A DNA stretch of 64,000 nucleotides from contig JAKSJO010000006.1 in NCBI GenBank assembly GCA_024398125.1, positions 1 to 64,000 on the forward strand, in the 5' to 3' direction. This document shows positions 24,732 to 33,655 of this stretch, piece after piece. The notes under the pieces are model-generated. The model did not search any database. It was given only the letters and a program-made list of their open reading frames with translations, and had not been told where the DNA came from. Origin of the DNA: Bacteroidales bacterium (GTDB lineage Bacteria; Bacteroidota; Bacteroidia; Bacteroidales; UBA932). A program made the translations under genes and the position numbers. Position 1 is the first letter of the stretch, and every line of letters starts with the position of its first letter.

Positions 24732-25466
24732 TCACTCTCCATATATTCTTTTTGCCTCCTCATAAGTATCGAGGCTTCCGATATCGAAACGCGTACCTGG
24801 CATTACCCATGCATGCATAGGCACAATCCCGCAAAGGTAGTGAGCCAGGTTGCCAGGAGCATCAAAGCCACATCCATGATTCATGCAGTCTCGGATCAGC
24901 GGCAGGTCCTCATGTCTGTAAATGTAGAATGGTGGAACAGCCCAGTTGCTGACAGGGACCTCTGGTTTTTCCTGCATCTGGAGCACGAGCATTTCGTCAT
25001 CGACCTCTATAACGCCGGTACGCTGAAGCTTGCGAAGCTCTGGCTCATGATGGCACATGATCATGCTCGTCCCATGCTTCTTAAAAGCATCCACAAATCC
25101 GCGGAACGAGAAGTCAAGCAGATTGTCAGCAGCAAGCACCATGATATCGTCATCTACGGAGCACTTTTCAAGTACCAGAAGAAGGTCGCGGACAGCACCA
25201 AGACGTGTCTCATTCGTAGAGGTCCCATCATCGATGATGGTGACCGGCTTTGTAAGAGAAACGGTCTCGGACCAGTCGCGGAAGATCTGAGCGAACTTGC
25301 TGTTTGTTACGATGATATGTTCATCAACCTCAGGAAACACATCAACATCCTTCAGAATACGGCCAAGAATGGTGCTGCCACCTACCTTGAGCAGCGGTTT
25401 AGGAAAGTTCTCAGTCAATGGATACAGTCTCGTAGCGTATCCGGCCGCTATGATAATATTCTTCAT
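24732..25466 (-). CDS. Sugar-1-phosphate nucleotidyltransferase (NDP-sugar pyrophosphorylase type)
   Basis: 244 residues from the ATG at 25466. The nucleotidyltransferase signature is IIAAGYATRLYPLTENFPKPLL, a variant of GGxGTRLxPLT-x-x-x-PK with Lys24-like KPLL; metal-binding Asp in VLAADNLLDF and later EKPEVP/NWAVPPFYIY. It transfers NMP to a sugar-1-phosphate. The signature differs from RmlA/GalU (GGSGTRL), so glucose-1-P is not assumed. The ATG lies one base after the kinase stop, so the two proteins probably act in sequence on the same sugar. The eight-residue upstream extension is rejected because it overlaps the kinase gene. Confidence 0.85.
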   Translation of the reverse strand: MKNIIIAAGYATRLYPLTENFPKPLLKVGGSTILGRILKDVDVFPEVDEHIIVTNSKFAQIFRDWSETVSLTKPVTIIDDGTSTNETRLGAVRDLLLVLEKCSVDDDIMVLAADNLLDFSFRGFVDAFKKHGTSMIMCHHEPELRKLQRTGVIEVDDEMLVLQMQEKPEVPVSNWAVPPFYIYRHEDLPLIRDCMNHGCGFDAPGNLAHYLCGIVPMHAWVMPGTRFDIGSLDTYEEAKRIYGE

Positions 25467-25467
25467 T

Positions 25468-26622
25468 CTATACGAATCTTGCGCCATCATCCGAATGGCA
25501 GATGAATACCTTGAAAGACTTCTTGTACTGAGGAAATTCTGCGAGATACTTCTCGGTTACTGAACTCACGATCTCATCTTCCTTTGCCGGGTCTATGAGA
25601 GCAATGCATGCTCCCTTGAATCCTGCTCCAGAGAAACGACCGCCATAGATTCCGGGAGTCTTCCGCATTGCATTGTAAATGGAAATCAGTTCAGGGCTGC
25701 CGCATTCGTAGTTATGGATGGAAGACTCGCAGCTGGCAAAGCTAAGGCTGCCAAACCACTCCAGATCGCCTGTCTCCCATGCCGAGACGGCTTCACGAAC
25801 TCTCTTGTACTCAGTGAAGAAATGCTCTGCACGACGAGCGAAACGTGCCGGCAGACGGTCCTTGTACTGCTCGTATTTATTGCGGGGAATATCCCTGAGA
25901 AACGTCTTGTCCATCGGCTTGATGGCGGCATCATCAAATGCCAGGATATCCCAGACAGCTGTCTTGCACTCGGATACACGGAGGTTATAGTCACTGTTCA
26001 CGAGACTGCGTGTCAGGCCGCTGAAAAAGATAGCTATCTTGAATTCAGGCATTTCAGGATTACGCGGAATAAGCCTGTACTCGTTGGTATCGCAATCCAG
26101 CATGAGCAGTTCATCCTTTCGCCCAAGTGCGATGCAGGCCTGGTCCAGCAGACCGTTGTTAAGGCCGATGTATTCACGCTCGGCGACGCTGGCGGTCAGT
26201 GCGACCTCGAACGGGGTCAGAACAATGTCATTTGCCTTGGCAAACGCCATGACGTAAGCAATCAGGACAGCAGCGCTTGAGCTGAGTCCACCTACCGGAA
26301 GAGATCCCTGGATGACACCCCTGATTCCACGCTTCAGCGCGAACTTCTTCCTGAGCGCAAACTTGGCACCACGGGCATAATCGCCCCAATTACCCTGCTT
26401 TACAAGAGTCTCCTCCATGAGGTTGAAGGAAATGCTGCCAGAAAAAGTGCGGCTTTCCAGTTCAACCGAACCATCATCTGTAACATCAAACCATAGGTCC
26501 ACTCCCTTGTCGAGAGCAAAGCCTGTAACCAGACCCTTCTGATGATCCACGTGAGCGCCGACAGGGCACACGCGGTAAGGTGAAAAGATGTGGTATTTAA
26601 ACACTGTTTGTTCAGCTAGCAT
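25468..26622 (-). CDS. GHMP-family sugar kinase, galactokinase/galacturonokinase-like
   Basis: 384 residues. The substrate motif reads SPYRVCPVGAHVDHQKG where galactokinases have APGRVNLIGEHTDYNGG; the SPYR-x-CPxGAHxDHQ form is that of plant galacturonokinase. The GHMP ATP-binding motif GSLPVGGLSSSAAVL is near residue 115, and GGRFSGAGFKGACIAL near 335 matches motif 3. It phosphorylates C1 of a sugar. Together with the adjacent nucleotidyltransferase it would make an NDP-sugar from a free sugar. Promoter at 26656-26687 on the minus strand. Sugar identity is inferred from the motif only. Confidence 0.8.
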   Translation of the reverse strand: MLAEQTVFKYHIFSPYRVCPVGAHVDHQKGLVTGFALDKGVDLWFDVTDDGSVELESRTFSGSISFNLMEETLVKQGNWGDYARGAKFALRKKFALKRGIRGVIQGSLPVGGLSSSAAVLIAYVMAFAKANDIVLTPFEVALTASVAEREYIGLNNGLLDQACIALGRKDELLMLDCDTNEYRLIPRNPEMPEFKIAIFFSGLTRSLVNSDYNLRVSECKTAVWDILAFDDAAIKPMDKTFLRDIPRNKYEQYKDRLPARFARRAEHFFTEYKRVREAVSAWETGDLEWFGSLSFASCESSIHNYECGSPELISIYNAMRKTPGIYGGRFSGAGFKGACIALIDPAKEDEIVSSVTEKYLAEFPQYKKSFKVFICHSDDGARFV

Positions 26623-26655
26623 GACGTTTTTGCTTTGAAATGATAAATATCACGG

Positions 26656-26687
26656 CAAAATTAGCCAAAATCCGCATAACAGAGCAA
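26656..26687 (-). promoter_or_regulatory. Promoter of the GHMP kinase operon (TTG, 21 bases, TAATTTTG)
   Basis: Minus strand TTG (26685-26687) and exact TAATTTTG (26656-26663), spacing 21. The leader to 26622 is about 28 bases. Confidence 0.65.
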
Positions 26688-26727
26688 CAAAAACGCTGTT
26701 TCCGCAAGAGAAATCAATGAAAAAGAG

Positions 26728-26735
26728 TAACTTTG
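26728..26735 (+). promoter_or_regulatory. -7 promoter element (TAACTTTG) for the exopolysaccharide export operon
   Basis: Exact TAnnTTTG match, 31 bases before the ATG at 26767; divergent from the kinase promoter. Confidence 0.65.
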
Positions 26736-26766
26736 CAGAGTTTAGGATAAAACCAGCTTTAAAGAT

Positions 26767-27600
26767 ATGAAAAAACGTCTTGCAGTCGTATTTGCAGCAT
26801 TTGTAACGATCTGGGCATTGTCATCATGCTCTTCAACAACCTATAAGAACATCAACTACCTCCAGGACATCCAGAATGACACCACCTGGGCGACAGTAGT
26901 CAACAATGGCATCGTAATCAAGCCAAAGGATCAGCTCTCAATCGTCGTATCCTGCCGCGAGCCGCAGATAGCAGCTCAGTTCAACCTTTCTACAGCATCT
27001 TATCAGGCCGGATCTGAAATCACCTCTACAACCGGCGGCGGCAGCTACCGTATCCTCGGCTACGTTGTCGACAACTTCGGCGACATCGACTTCCCTGTAC
27101 TTGGCAAGCTCCATGTTGCAGGACTCACCCGTTTTGAGGTTTCGGATCTTGTCAAGGGCAGACTTGCAGCTGACGGATACCTCACCGAGTCTGTTGTAAC
27201 CGTCGAGTTCATGAACTTCAAGGTTTCTGTCATGGGAGAAGTACAGTCCCCTGGAACCTACACTGTATCAACTGACAAGATCAACGTCCTTCAGGCTCTC
27301 TCGCTTGCAAAGGACCTCACAATCTATGGATGCCGTGACAACGTCACCGTCATCCGCGAGCAGGACGGACAGCATCAGGTATTCAAGATGGACCTTCGTT
27401 CAAAGGACTTCTTCAACTCCCCTGCATTCTATCTCCAGCAGAATGACGTGATCTATGTTTATCCAAGCAAGGTACGCGCAGGCCAGTCTACAGTGAACGA
27501 GAACAACCTCAGATCTGTAAGCTTCTGGATTTCAATCGGATCATTCATGATGACTGCAGCTAACGTTCTTGCAACAGTTTTGTCTAATACCGCAAAATAA
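26767..27600 (+). CDS. Polysaccharide export outer-membrane lipoprotein (Wza/OPX family)
   Basis: 277 residues with a lipoprotein signal (AAFVTIWALSSCSS). The polysaccharide export domain follows (YKNINYLQDIQND, VIKPKDQLSIVVSCREPQ, YRILGYVVDNFGDIDFPVLGKLHVAGLTRFEV) and then an SLBB-like domain (VSVMGEVQSPGTYTVSTDKINVLQALSLA). A C-terminal hydrophobic helix (SFWISIGSFMMTAANVLATVL) could cross the outer membrane as in Wza. It forms the exit channel for capsule or exopolysaccharide and partners with the autokinase 18 bases downstream. Confidence 0.93.
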   Translation: MKKRLAVVFAAFVTIWALSSCSSTTYKNINYLQDIQNDTTWATVVNNGIVIKPKDQLSIVVSCREPQIAAQFNLSTASYQAGSEITSTTGGGSYRILGYVVDNFGDIDFPVLGKLHVAGLTRFEVSDLVKGRLAADGYLTESVVTVEFMNFKVSVMGEVQSPGTYTVSTDKINVLQALSLAKDLTIYGCRDNVTVIREQDGQHQVFKMDLRSKDFFNSPAFYLQQNDVIYVYPSKVRAGQSTVNENNLRSVSFWISIGSFMMTAANVLATVLSNTAK

Positions 27601-27618
27601 AAACATAGCCGACTCACA

Positions 27619-30045
27619 ATGGAAGCAAACAACAACCAGATTAATCAGCAGCAGGAAAGCGGGCTCGAGTTCAGCGAGATTCTGGATCTCTTCATGCTCA
27701 ACAAGAAGTGGTATGTCATTTCAGTCGTGCTCTGCCTCTTCGTTGCGGCGTTCTACCTGTATCGTACCCCAAAGGACTATAGCAGGAACGAAAAGGTAAT
27801 CATTGACGACAGCAACCAGTCATCACTCACAGCCGAGCTCAAAGGAATCTCCGGCGCAACCGGTCTTTCCAGACTTGGCGGCGCCAGCAAGGTCGAGAAC
27901 GAGCTGCAGGCAATGCAGTCGCCTGACCTCATGATGAGAGTGGTTGACCGCCTCGGCCTCGAGACAAACTATATCGACAACCAGTTCCTCCGCAAGCGCG
28001 AGCTCTATCTTGATACTCCTTTCGAAATGAGCCTTGCCGGAGAAAACATGGCATCCTCATTCTCGTTCAAGGTCACCAAGAGCGGAGAGGACGGTCTCAC
28101 CATCGACAGTTTCAGGATCGGTCCTGACAAGCTCAAGGAAAACGCGATCTCAGCAAGTTTCGGCGACACTCTGGATACACCTGCAGGAAAGATCATACTT
28201 ACAAAGACAGCGCATTTCGATGAGTGGAAGAATCCGATCACCGTATCATGGAACAATCCTATGGCTCGCGCTAAATCTTACTGCCAGAATCTTAATGTAG
28301 CTCTTTCCAACAAGCAGTCATCTGTTGCCGTTCTTTCTTTGACCGACAAGTTCCCTAGACGTGCCGAAAGCATTCTCAACACCCTGCTTGACATTTATGA
28401 CGAGACATGGGTTGACAACCTCAACCGCTCCGCACGCAATACATCAGAGTTCATCAATGATCGACTCATTCTCATCGAACAGGAGCTTGGCGGAATCGAA
28501 AATGAGCTGCGTAACTACAAGACATCGAACAACCTCTCTGATATTCAGGCTGCTACACAGACTTATCTCAACGAGTCATCCCAGATGGCAGCCAAGGCCC
28601 TTGAAGCCCGCAACGAGCTTTCTGTGGCTAAATACGTGAAGAGCCACATGGGAGAGGCTGAAAACGCAAATTCCCTCATTCCATCAGGAACAGGTCTCGA
28701 TGCAAGCATCGAATCACAGATCCGCGAGTATAACAACACCATGCTCCAGCGAGACAGGCTGCTCGCCATTTCAAGCGAGAAGAATCCTGTTATCCAGGAT
28801 CTTAATGCAAGCCTGGACGCTATGAAAATCTCAATCAACAGATCGATTGACAACCTCATTTCCGCCCTCAGCCTTGTAGTAGACAAGTACGATGCCCAGG
28901 AGACCCAGATCATCGGCAGAATCTCCAACACCACCGGACAGCAGTTCCAGCTTCTTTCCATCGAGCGCCAGCAGATGGTAAAGGAAGAGCTCTACGTCTT
29001 CCTGCTCCAGAAGCGTGAGGAGAACGAGCTGACATCACTCGTCAACGTTGCGAATACCCGCCTCATCCAGGCACCAAACGGTTCACCATACCCAGTGTCA
29101 CCAAGTACTTCAAAGACAGCACTTCTGGCACTTATCCTCGGACTTGGACTTCCTTTCGCATGGTTCTACCTCAAGAAGACCTTGGACACCACAGTACATA
29201 CACGCAGGGACATCCAGAATGTTTCCATGCCTTTCCTCGGAGAAATTCCTCAGCATGGCAAGGCTCCTAAATTCAAGCTTGCAGGTCCAAGAGTGAACCT
29301 TCACCACGAAACTACAAAGATAATGGTCAAGCGCGGAAGCAGAGACTCAATGAACGAGTCGTTCCGCGTCCTCCGTACCAATCTTAACATGATGGTTGGC
29401 AATGGAGAAGGATGCAAGACCCTTATGTTCACCTCTTTCAATCCAAATGCAGGCAAGACATTCGTTACCCTGAATGTTGCTGCGTCCCTTGCATTGAAGG
29501 ACAGCAAGGTTCTCATCCTTGACCTTGACCTGAGAAAGGCGACCCTCAGCAAATCACTCCAGATGAACAACGAAGGATCTGTAGCTTATCTGTCCAACAA
29601 GACAGATAATCTTGAGTCACTCATCCAGACTGTTTCGGAGAATCTTTCACTTCTCTCTGTGGGCAAGCTTCCGCCAAACCCTGCCGAGCTTCTTGACTCT
29701 GCACGATTCGAAAAGATGGTCACCAAGCTGAAGTCAATGTACGACTATATCATCATGGACAGCGCCCCTATTGATCTGGTCACCGACACAGACCTTATTT
29801 CAAAGTATGCAGATCTCAGCGTATTTATCATTCGTGCCGGCCTCTTCGACAAGCGTTCGATCCAGCCTATGGAAGCAGAGTACAGAAAGGGCAGATTCAA
29901 CCGCATGTGCCTTATCCTCAACGGCGTCGACTATTCGAAGAGCTCTTCAAAGAAGCACGGATATGGCTATGGTTACGGCTATGGCTACGGTTATGGCTAC
30001 GGCTACGGATCTGACAAGGAAGTATCCTCATCAAAGAAAGCATAG
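27619..30045 (+). CDS. Wzc-type chain-length regulator with BY-kinase domain
   Basis: 808 residues. N-terminal Wzz domain with membrane helix (KKWYVISVVLCLFVAAFYLY), long periplasmic coiled coil, GNVR block, second membrane helix (TALLALILGLGLPFAWFYL), then a cytoplasmic BY-kinase from about 570: Walker A NPNAGKTFVTLN, Walker A' VLILDLDLRKATLS, Walker B YDYIIMDSAP. The C-terminus has eight Tyr-Gly repeats (29959-30009), the expected autophosphorylation cluster. Cycling between phosphorylated and dephosphorylated states controls polymer length and export; the PHP phosphatase follows at once. Confidence 0.93.
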   Translation: MEANNNQINQQQESGLEFSEILDLFMLNKKWYVISVVLCLFVAAFYLYRTPKDYSRNEKVIIDDSNQSSLTAELKGISGATGLSRLGGASKVENELQAMQSPDLMMRVVDRLGLETNYIDNQFLRKRELYLDTPFEMSLAGENMASSFSFKVTKSGEDGLTIDSFRIGPDKLKENAISASFGDTLDTPAGKIILTKTAHFDEWKNPITVSWNNPMARAKSYCQNLNVALSNKQSSVAVLSLTDKFPRRAESILNTLLDIYDETWVDNLNRSARNTSEFINDRLILIEQELGGIENELRNYKTSNNLSDIQAATQTYLNESSQMAAKALEARNELSVAKYVKSHMGEAENANSLIPSGTGLDASIESQIREYNNTMLQRDRLLAISSEKNPVIQDLNASLDAMKISINRSIDNLISALSLVVDKYDAQETQIIGRISNTTGQQFQLLSIERQQMVKEELYVFLLQKREENELTSLVNVANTRLIQAPNGSPYPVSPSTSKTALLALILGLGLPFAWFYLKKTLDTTVHTRRDIQNVSMPFLGEIPQHGKAPKFKLAGPRVNLHHETTKIMVKRGSRDSMNESFRVLRTNLNMMVGNGEGCKTLMFTSFNPNAGKTFVTLNVAASLALKDSKVLILDLDLRKATLSKSLQMNNEGSVAYLSNKTDNLESLIQTVSENLSLLSVGKLPPNPAELLDSARFEKMVTKLKSMYDYIIMDSAPIDLVTDTDLISKYADLSVFIIRAGLFDKRSIQPMEAEYRKGRFNRMCLILNGVDYSKSSSKKHGYGYGYGYGYGYGYGYGSDKEVSSSKKA
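29959..30009 (+). repeat. (Tyr-Gly)8 codon repeat at the kinase C-terminus
   Basis: Seventeen codons alternating Gly and Tyr, with mixed TAT/TAC and GGC/GGT/GGA codons. The codon mixture suggests protein-level selection rather than recent slippage, although a six-base unit could still gain or lose copies. Confidence 0.9.
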
Positions 30046-30047
30046 TC

Positions 30048-30761
30048 ATGCTTTTCTTCAGCAAGAAATATTCAATCGCAGAAAGCGGACTTCTCAAAGG
30101 GATTACCGACAATCATTCTCACATCCTTCCAGGTGTGGATGACGGAGCGGACTCGTTGGAGAAGTCCCTTTCGATAATGTCCTATCTCGAGGGCGAAGGG
30201 ATTTCAGAGCTTTGGCTCACTCCTCACATCATGGAGGATGTTCCGAATACCAGTGAAGCACTGAAAGAACGATATGACAGTTTCAGGAAAGACTACACTG
30301 GCCCGATCAGGCTTCACCTGGCAGCCGAATACATGATAGACACGCTGTACGAAGAGCGCCTTGAAGCCCATGACATTCTTACTCACGGAGAGGACGTGGT
30401 TCTTTTGGAAACATCAGCAAACACTCCCCCTGTCAACCTTTGGGACATCGTTGAACGAACGATGCGCGAAGGATACAGACCTATCATGGCCCATCCCGAG
30501 CGTTATTGCTACATGAGTCCCAATGACTACAAGAGACTGAAGGAAATGGGTTGTCTTTTCCAGCTGAACCTTCCTTCAATAGCTGGTGCCTATGGCGAAC
30601 ATGTGCAAAGAAGAGCCGAAGACATACTGGCAAAGGGAATGTATGACATGGCTGGATCAGATTGCCACAGGCTATCCTTCACGGAACACTATTACCGAGC
30701 CGCAGTCCTTAAAGCCAAGACCATCGCACAGCTTAAAGAACTTGCCGCTAAGGTACAATGA
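30048..30761 (+). CDS. PHP-domain protein-tyrosine phosphatase (CpsB/YwqE family)
   Basis: 237 residues. Metal-binding PHP motifs: DNHSHILPGVDDGADSL at the N-terminus, LWLTPHIMED, IMAHPERYCY and AGSDCHRLSF. The family uses a trinuclear metal centre to dephosphorylate the Tyr tail of BY-kinases. Its start lies two bases after the kinase stop, so kinase and phosphatase are co-translated. The substrate is most likely the (YG)8 tail of the neighbour. Confidence 0.93.
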   Translation: MLFFSKKYSIAESGLLKGITDNHSHILPGVDDGADSLEKSLSIMSYLEGEGISELWLTPHIMEDVPNTSEALKERYDSFRKDYTGPIRLHLAAEYMIDTLYEERLEAHDILTHGEDVVLLETSANTPPVNLWDIVERTMREGYRPIMAHPERYCYMSPNDYKRLKEMGCLFQLNLPSIAGAYGEHVQRRAEDILAKGMYDMAGSDCHRLSFTEHYYRAAVLKAKTIAQLKELAAKVQ

Positions 30762-30768
30762 TAAAGAA

Positions 30769-30806
30769 AAAGCCTCGGAGCTATTCCGAGGCTTTCTTTA
30801 TTTCTT
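30769..30806. terminator. Bidirectional terminator between the phosphatase and rmlD
   Basis: Perfect 11-base-pair stem AAAGCCTCGGA/TCCGAGGCTTT, loop of five, with an A tract before and a T-rich tract (CTTTATTTCTT) after. The rmlD stop lies at 30798-30800. Confidence 0.85.
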
Positions 30807-31700
30807 GAGGTTATTCATGCAGATATCCAAAGAGTCAGTCCAATACGGGACAGATATGCCGAATGTTTCCTTTATCTTGGTCTTGTCGAGAACCGAATAT
30901 GCCGGACGGACAACCGGTGAAGGGAACTCGTTGCTGTGACATGGACGGATGTCGCATTCAACATTACCGGCACGCTTGGCAATTGCCTTGGTAAAGTCAA
31001 ACCAGGAACATACTCCCTCGTTGCTGTAGTGGTAGATTCCAGTCTTTGGATAAGGTCTTGATGCCTTCCTGTAATCATCGATCACGGTCATGATCACGCC
31101 TGCAAGATCAAGAGCATAGGTCGGAGTGCCGACCTGATCGAATACCACGTTCAAGCTGGGCTTTGTTGCGGTCAGGTTAAGCATGGTCTTCACGAAATTG
31201 CGACCGAATTCCGAATAAAGCCAAGCCGTACGTATTATCACATAATCACAGCCACTTGACATGACGTTCTCTTCCCCATGAAGCTTGGTCATACCGTAAA
31301 CACCTGTCGGTGTACCTTTCTGGTCCTCACGGCAAGGGGTATTGTATGGATCGCCACCGAAAACATAGTCAGTCGAGATATGAACCAGCAGACCTCCCCT
31401 GCGACTCATGGCCTCTGCAAGAATCTTAGGTGCCACGGCGTTCAGTGTCTCACATAACGCAGGATCACTCTCAGCCTTGTCAACGTTCGTATAAGCAGCA
31501 CAATTGACGATGACATCCACAGACGCATCATCAACCATCTTCATCACCATAGACGCGTCTGTAACATCCAGAATGACCGTATCAAGCCCTTCCGGATGCT
31601 CCATGATATCTGCAAAGATGAATCTGTCGGCGGAGCCTGCCGCAAGTATGCGCATTTCATTGCCGAGCTGGCCGTTTGCTCCTGTCACTAGAATGTTCAT
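30798..31700 (-). CDS. rmlD: dTDP-4-dehydrorhamnose reductase
   Basis: 300 residues, an extended SDR. N-terminal NAD(P) motif ILVTGANGQLGNEM; NCAAYTNVDKAESD; ISTDYVFGGD; catalytic YGMTKLHGE; IIRTAWLYSEFG; YHYSNEGVCSWFDF. It reduces dTDP-4-keto-L-rhamnose to dTDP-L-rhamnose for surface polysaccharides. rmlC lies immediately upstream (10 bases). rmlA and rmlB are not in the window, so the pathway is completed elsewhere. Confidence 0.95.
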   Translation of the reverse strand: MNILVTGANGQLGNEMRILAAGSADRFIFADIMEHPEGLDTVILDVTDASMVMKMVDDASVDVIVNCAAYTNVDKAESDPALCETLNAVAPKILAEAMSRRGGLLVHISTDYVFGGDPYNTPCREDQKGTPTGVYGMTKLHGEENVMSSGCDYVIIRTAWLYSEFGRNFVKTMLNLTATKPSLNVVFDQVGTPTYALDLAGVIMTVIDDYRKASRPYPKTGIYHYSNEGVCSWFDFTKAIAKRAGNVECDIRPCHSNEFPSPVVRPAYSVLDKTKIKETFGISVPYWTDSLDICMNNLKK

Positions 31701-31710
31701 GTTCTATCTA

Positions 31711-32280
31711 CTATATCTCAAATGGACTGTCGTAATCCTTGAGAAGCGGATGCTTCTTATCTTTATCACTCAAGATGGCCTCCTGCTCCGGAATCCTCCA
31801 GTCTATCCCCAGACTGTCATCAAGAATGCTTATTCCTCCTTCAGACTGTGGAGCATAATAGTTGTCACACTTATACTGGAACACCGCTGTCTCGCTGAGC
31901 ACTGAAAAGCCATGAGCGAAACCATGGGGAATGTAGAACTGAAGATGATTGTCTTCGGACAGTTCAACAGCCACATGCTTTCCATAAGTAGGACTCCCCT
32001 TGCGAAGATCGACAGCCACGTCAAGCACGGATCCGCGTACACAGCGGACAAGCTTTGCCTGGGTATACGGCGGACGCTGGAAATGAAGTCCGCGCATCAC
32101 GCCATAGCTGCTCATACTCTCGTTGTCCTGGACGAAACAGACCTTTTCAACACCCATTTCTTCCAGTCCTGCATTGAAATCCCTTTCGCTGAAGCTCTCG
32201 AAAAAGTACCCGCGTGCATCTGCAAAGACCCTAGGTTCCAGGATCAGCAGGCCCTCTATATCAGTCTTGATAAATCTCAT
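31711..32280 (-). CDS. rmlC: dTDP-4-dehydrorhamnose 3,5-epimerase
   Basis: 189 residues, cupin fold. Family motifs: PRVFADARGYFFESF, FVQDNESMSSYGVMRGLHFQRPP, KLVRCVRGSVLDVAVDLRKGSPTYGK, and FYIPHGFAHGFSVLS with the catalytic His and, later, YKCDNYYAP with the Tyr. It epimerises C3 and C5 of dTDP-4-keto-6-deoxyglucose. The Met at 32280 is preferred over a TTG four codons upstream. Followed by rmlD. Confidence 0.95.
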   Translation of the reverse strand: MRFIKTDIEGLLILEPRVFADARGYFFESFSERDFNAGLEEMGVEKVCFVQDNESMSSYGVMRGLHFQRPPYTQAKLVRCVRGSVLDVAVDLRKGSPTYGKHVAVELSEDNHLQFYIPHGFAHGFSVLSETAVFQYKCDNYYAPQSEGGISILDDSLGIDWRIPEQEAILSDKDKKHPLLKDYDSPFEI

Positions 32281-32335
32281 TTTAGACGTCAAAAAGCCAA
32301 ATCAAACAAATAACATTTTTGTTATTACCAATAAC

Positions 32336-33541
32336 TTATTTGTTAAAAAGCTTAATATCAATAGACTTACCCATATCATTATAACCAAGAGCGTTTGGAT
32401 GGAGCCAATCGTTCTCATACAGGTACTTTGAATCGAGCTGTTCCTTGTCTGCTGGGTCTGCCACCACATTGGCCAGGTCTATTACACCATCGAACTCACC
32501 TCCGTAAAGAATCCAGTCATTAAGAATCTGACGTCCTTCCTCGTGATTCTTGCTGTAGTAGCCATTGCCCTTGAATGGAGCGACTGTAGCACCATACACA
32601 AGGATATCTTTCTTGTGAGCCTTCTTTATTATCTCCTTGTATACCTTGATTATCTCCTTTGCCTTGTCGGTAGCATCACCCCTTGAGCCGAGATCATTCA
32701 CACCTTCGAACAGGATTATATAACGAACGCCCTCCTGGCCGAACAGGTCACGGTCATAACGCTCCTTCACAGGAGTACCAAGACCTCCCTTGAGGACGCA
32801 GTTTCCGCCAAGGCCGAAGTTGAGCACTGCCACATTCTTTGTCGACTCGTCAGCAAGGAGCTTGCGGCTGAGGACATCAGTCCAGCGGTTCTGCATGTTA
32901 TGGGTTGATCCACGTCCGTCGGTAATTGAATCTCCCATCACGGCGATTGCACAGGCCTTGCTGTCCTTGGTTTCAACCTCGATTGCGTTGATGATATACC
33001 AGTGATCGGTACGGACTGCATTGGTGAAATCCGAGGTATTTCCTCTAGCTATATAAGAGGTCGTACGAGAACCGGGATGGCCGGTCACATCTGTCGATGA
33101 TGCCGAGCCGAACTGGATATCGATAGCCACGTTGTCGCGTGGATCAAGGTGGAACTTGACAGGGTCACAGGTTACGAGCTCGCCTGGCTTGACAGTTACC
33201 GAAGGCTTGCCGTTGAATGTGAGGTGAAGCATGCTTCCAGCCTCAATGTCAGGCTCATATCCGGCAGTCAAAGCATGGGATACGGCTGCCGCATTGATAG
33301 TAACCGGAGTCTTTGAGAACTCGTTGCTGAACTTGATGCGGATATTGTCGCCGCCGATGGAGACCTGAACGATCTGACGGATGGAATTATTGCCGAGTCC
33401 CGGCTCAGGCGGGCAGTTGTGAGGTTCTACGACCTGTTCTGCGGTCGCCCATGTTCCAACCCATTTCTTACGGGCATCAAGATTCAATGTACTCATTGCA
33501 ACGGCCATAAGGACCAGGATTACGTAATGTATTCTTTTCAT
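32336..33541 (-). CDS. Secreted SGNH/GDSL-family hydrolase (esterase type)
   Basis: 401 residues from the ATG at 33541, with a Sec signal (MKRIHYVILVLMAVAMSTLNLDA). SGNH blocks: nucleophile Ser in VMGDSITDGRG (about residue 205), LGGN in NFGLGGNC, VNDLG for block III, and the Asp/His pair in YENDWLHPNALGY near the C-terminus. Residues 25-190 form an N-terminal beta-rich domain. Such enzymes remove acetyl or other acyl groups from plant or bacterial polysaccharides. An upstream in-frame start lacks a signal peptide and is rejected. Confidence 0.9.
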   Translation of the reverse strand: MKRIHYVILVLMAVAMSTLNLDARKKWVGTWATAEQVVEPHNCPPEPGLGNNSIRQIVQVSIGGDNIRIKFSNEFSKTPVTINAAAVSHALTAGYEPDIEAGSMLHLTFNGKPSVTVKPGELVTCDPVKFHLDPRDNVAIDIQFGSASSTDVTGHPGSRTTSYIARGNTSDFTNAVRTDHWYIINAIEVETKDSKACAIAVMGDSITDGRGSTHNMQNRWTDVLSRKLLADESTKNVAVLNFGLGGNCVLKGGLGTPVKERYDRDLFGQEGVRYIILFEGVNDLGSRGDATDKAKEIIKVYKEIIKKAHKKDILVYGATVAPFKGNGYYSKNHEEGRQILNDWILYGGEFDGVIDLANVVADPADKEQLDSKYLYENDWLHPNALGYNDMGKSIDIKLFNK

Positions 33542-33630
33542 ATGCTTAGTCATTCTTAAAAAAAAACTTAATACTGTCATGTACAATGCGAATTTAATGT
33601 TTTTTCACGGCTTTTCAGCCAGTTTATGAG

Positions 33631-33638
33631 TATATTTG
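33631..33638 (+). promoter_or_regulatory. -7 promoter element (TATATTTG) for the M18 aminopeptidase
   Basis: Exact consensus match 18 bases before the ATG at 33656. An upstream in-frame ATG at 33626 lies before this element and is rejected as a start. Confidence 0.65.
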
Positions 33639-33655
33639 TTCCAAACGCCAGACTT

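Noticed and set aside
24732..25466. Assignment of the nucleotidyltransferase as RmlA of the rhamnose pathway
   Set aside because: It has AAGYATRL rather than GGSGTRL and is coupled to a sugar kinase, not to rmlB, rmlC or rmlD.
24813..25505. Plus-strand open frame of 230 aa opposite the nucleotidyltransferase
   Set aside because: Antisense shadow; the minus-strand product has a complete nucleotidyltransferase signature.
29959..30009. Possible CRISPR or satellite array
   Set aside because: The repeat is a six-base coding period for Tyr-Gly inside a kinase gene with no spacers.
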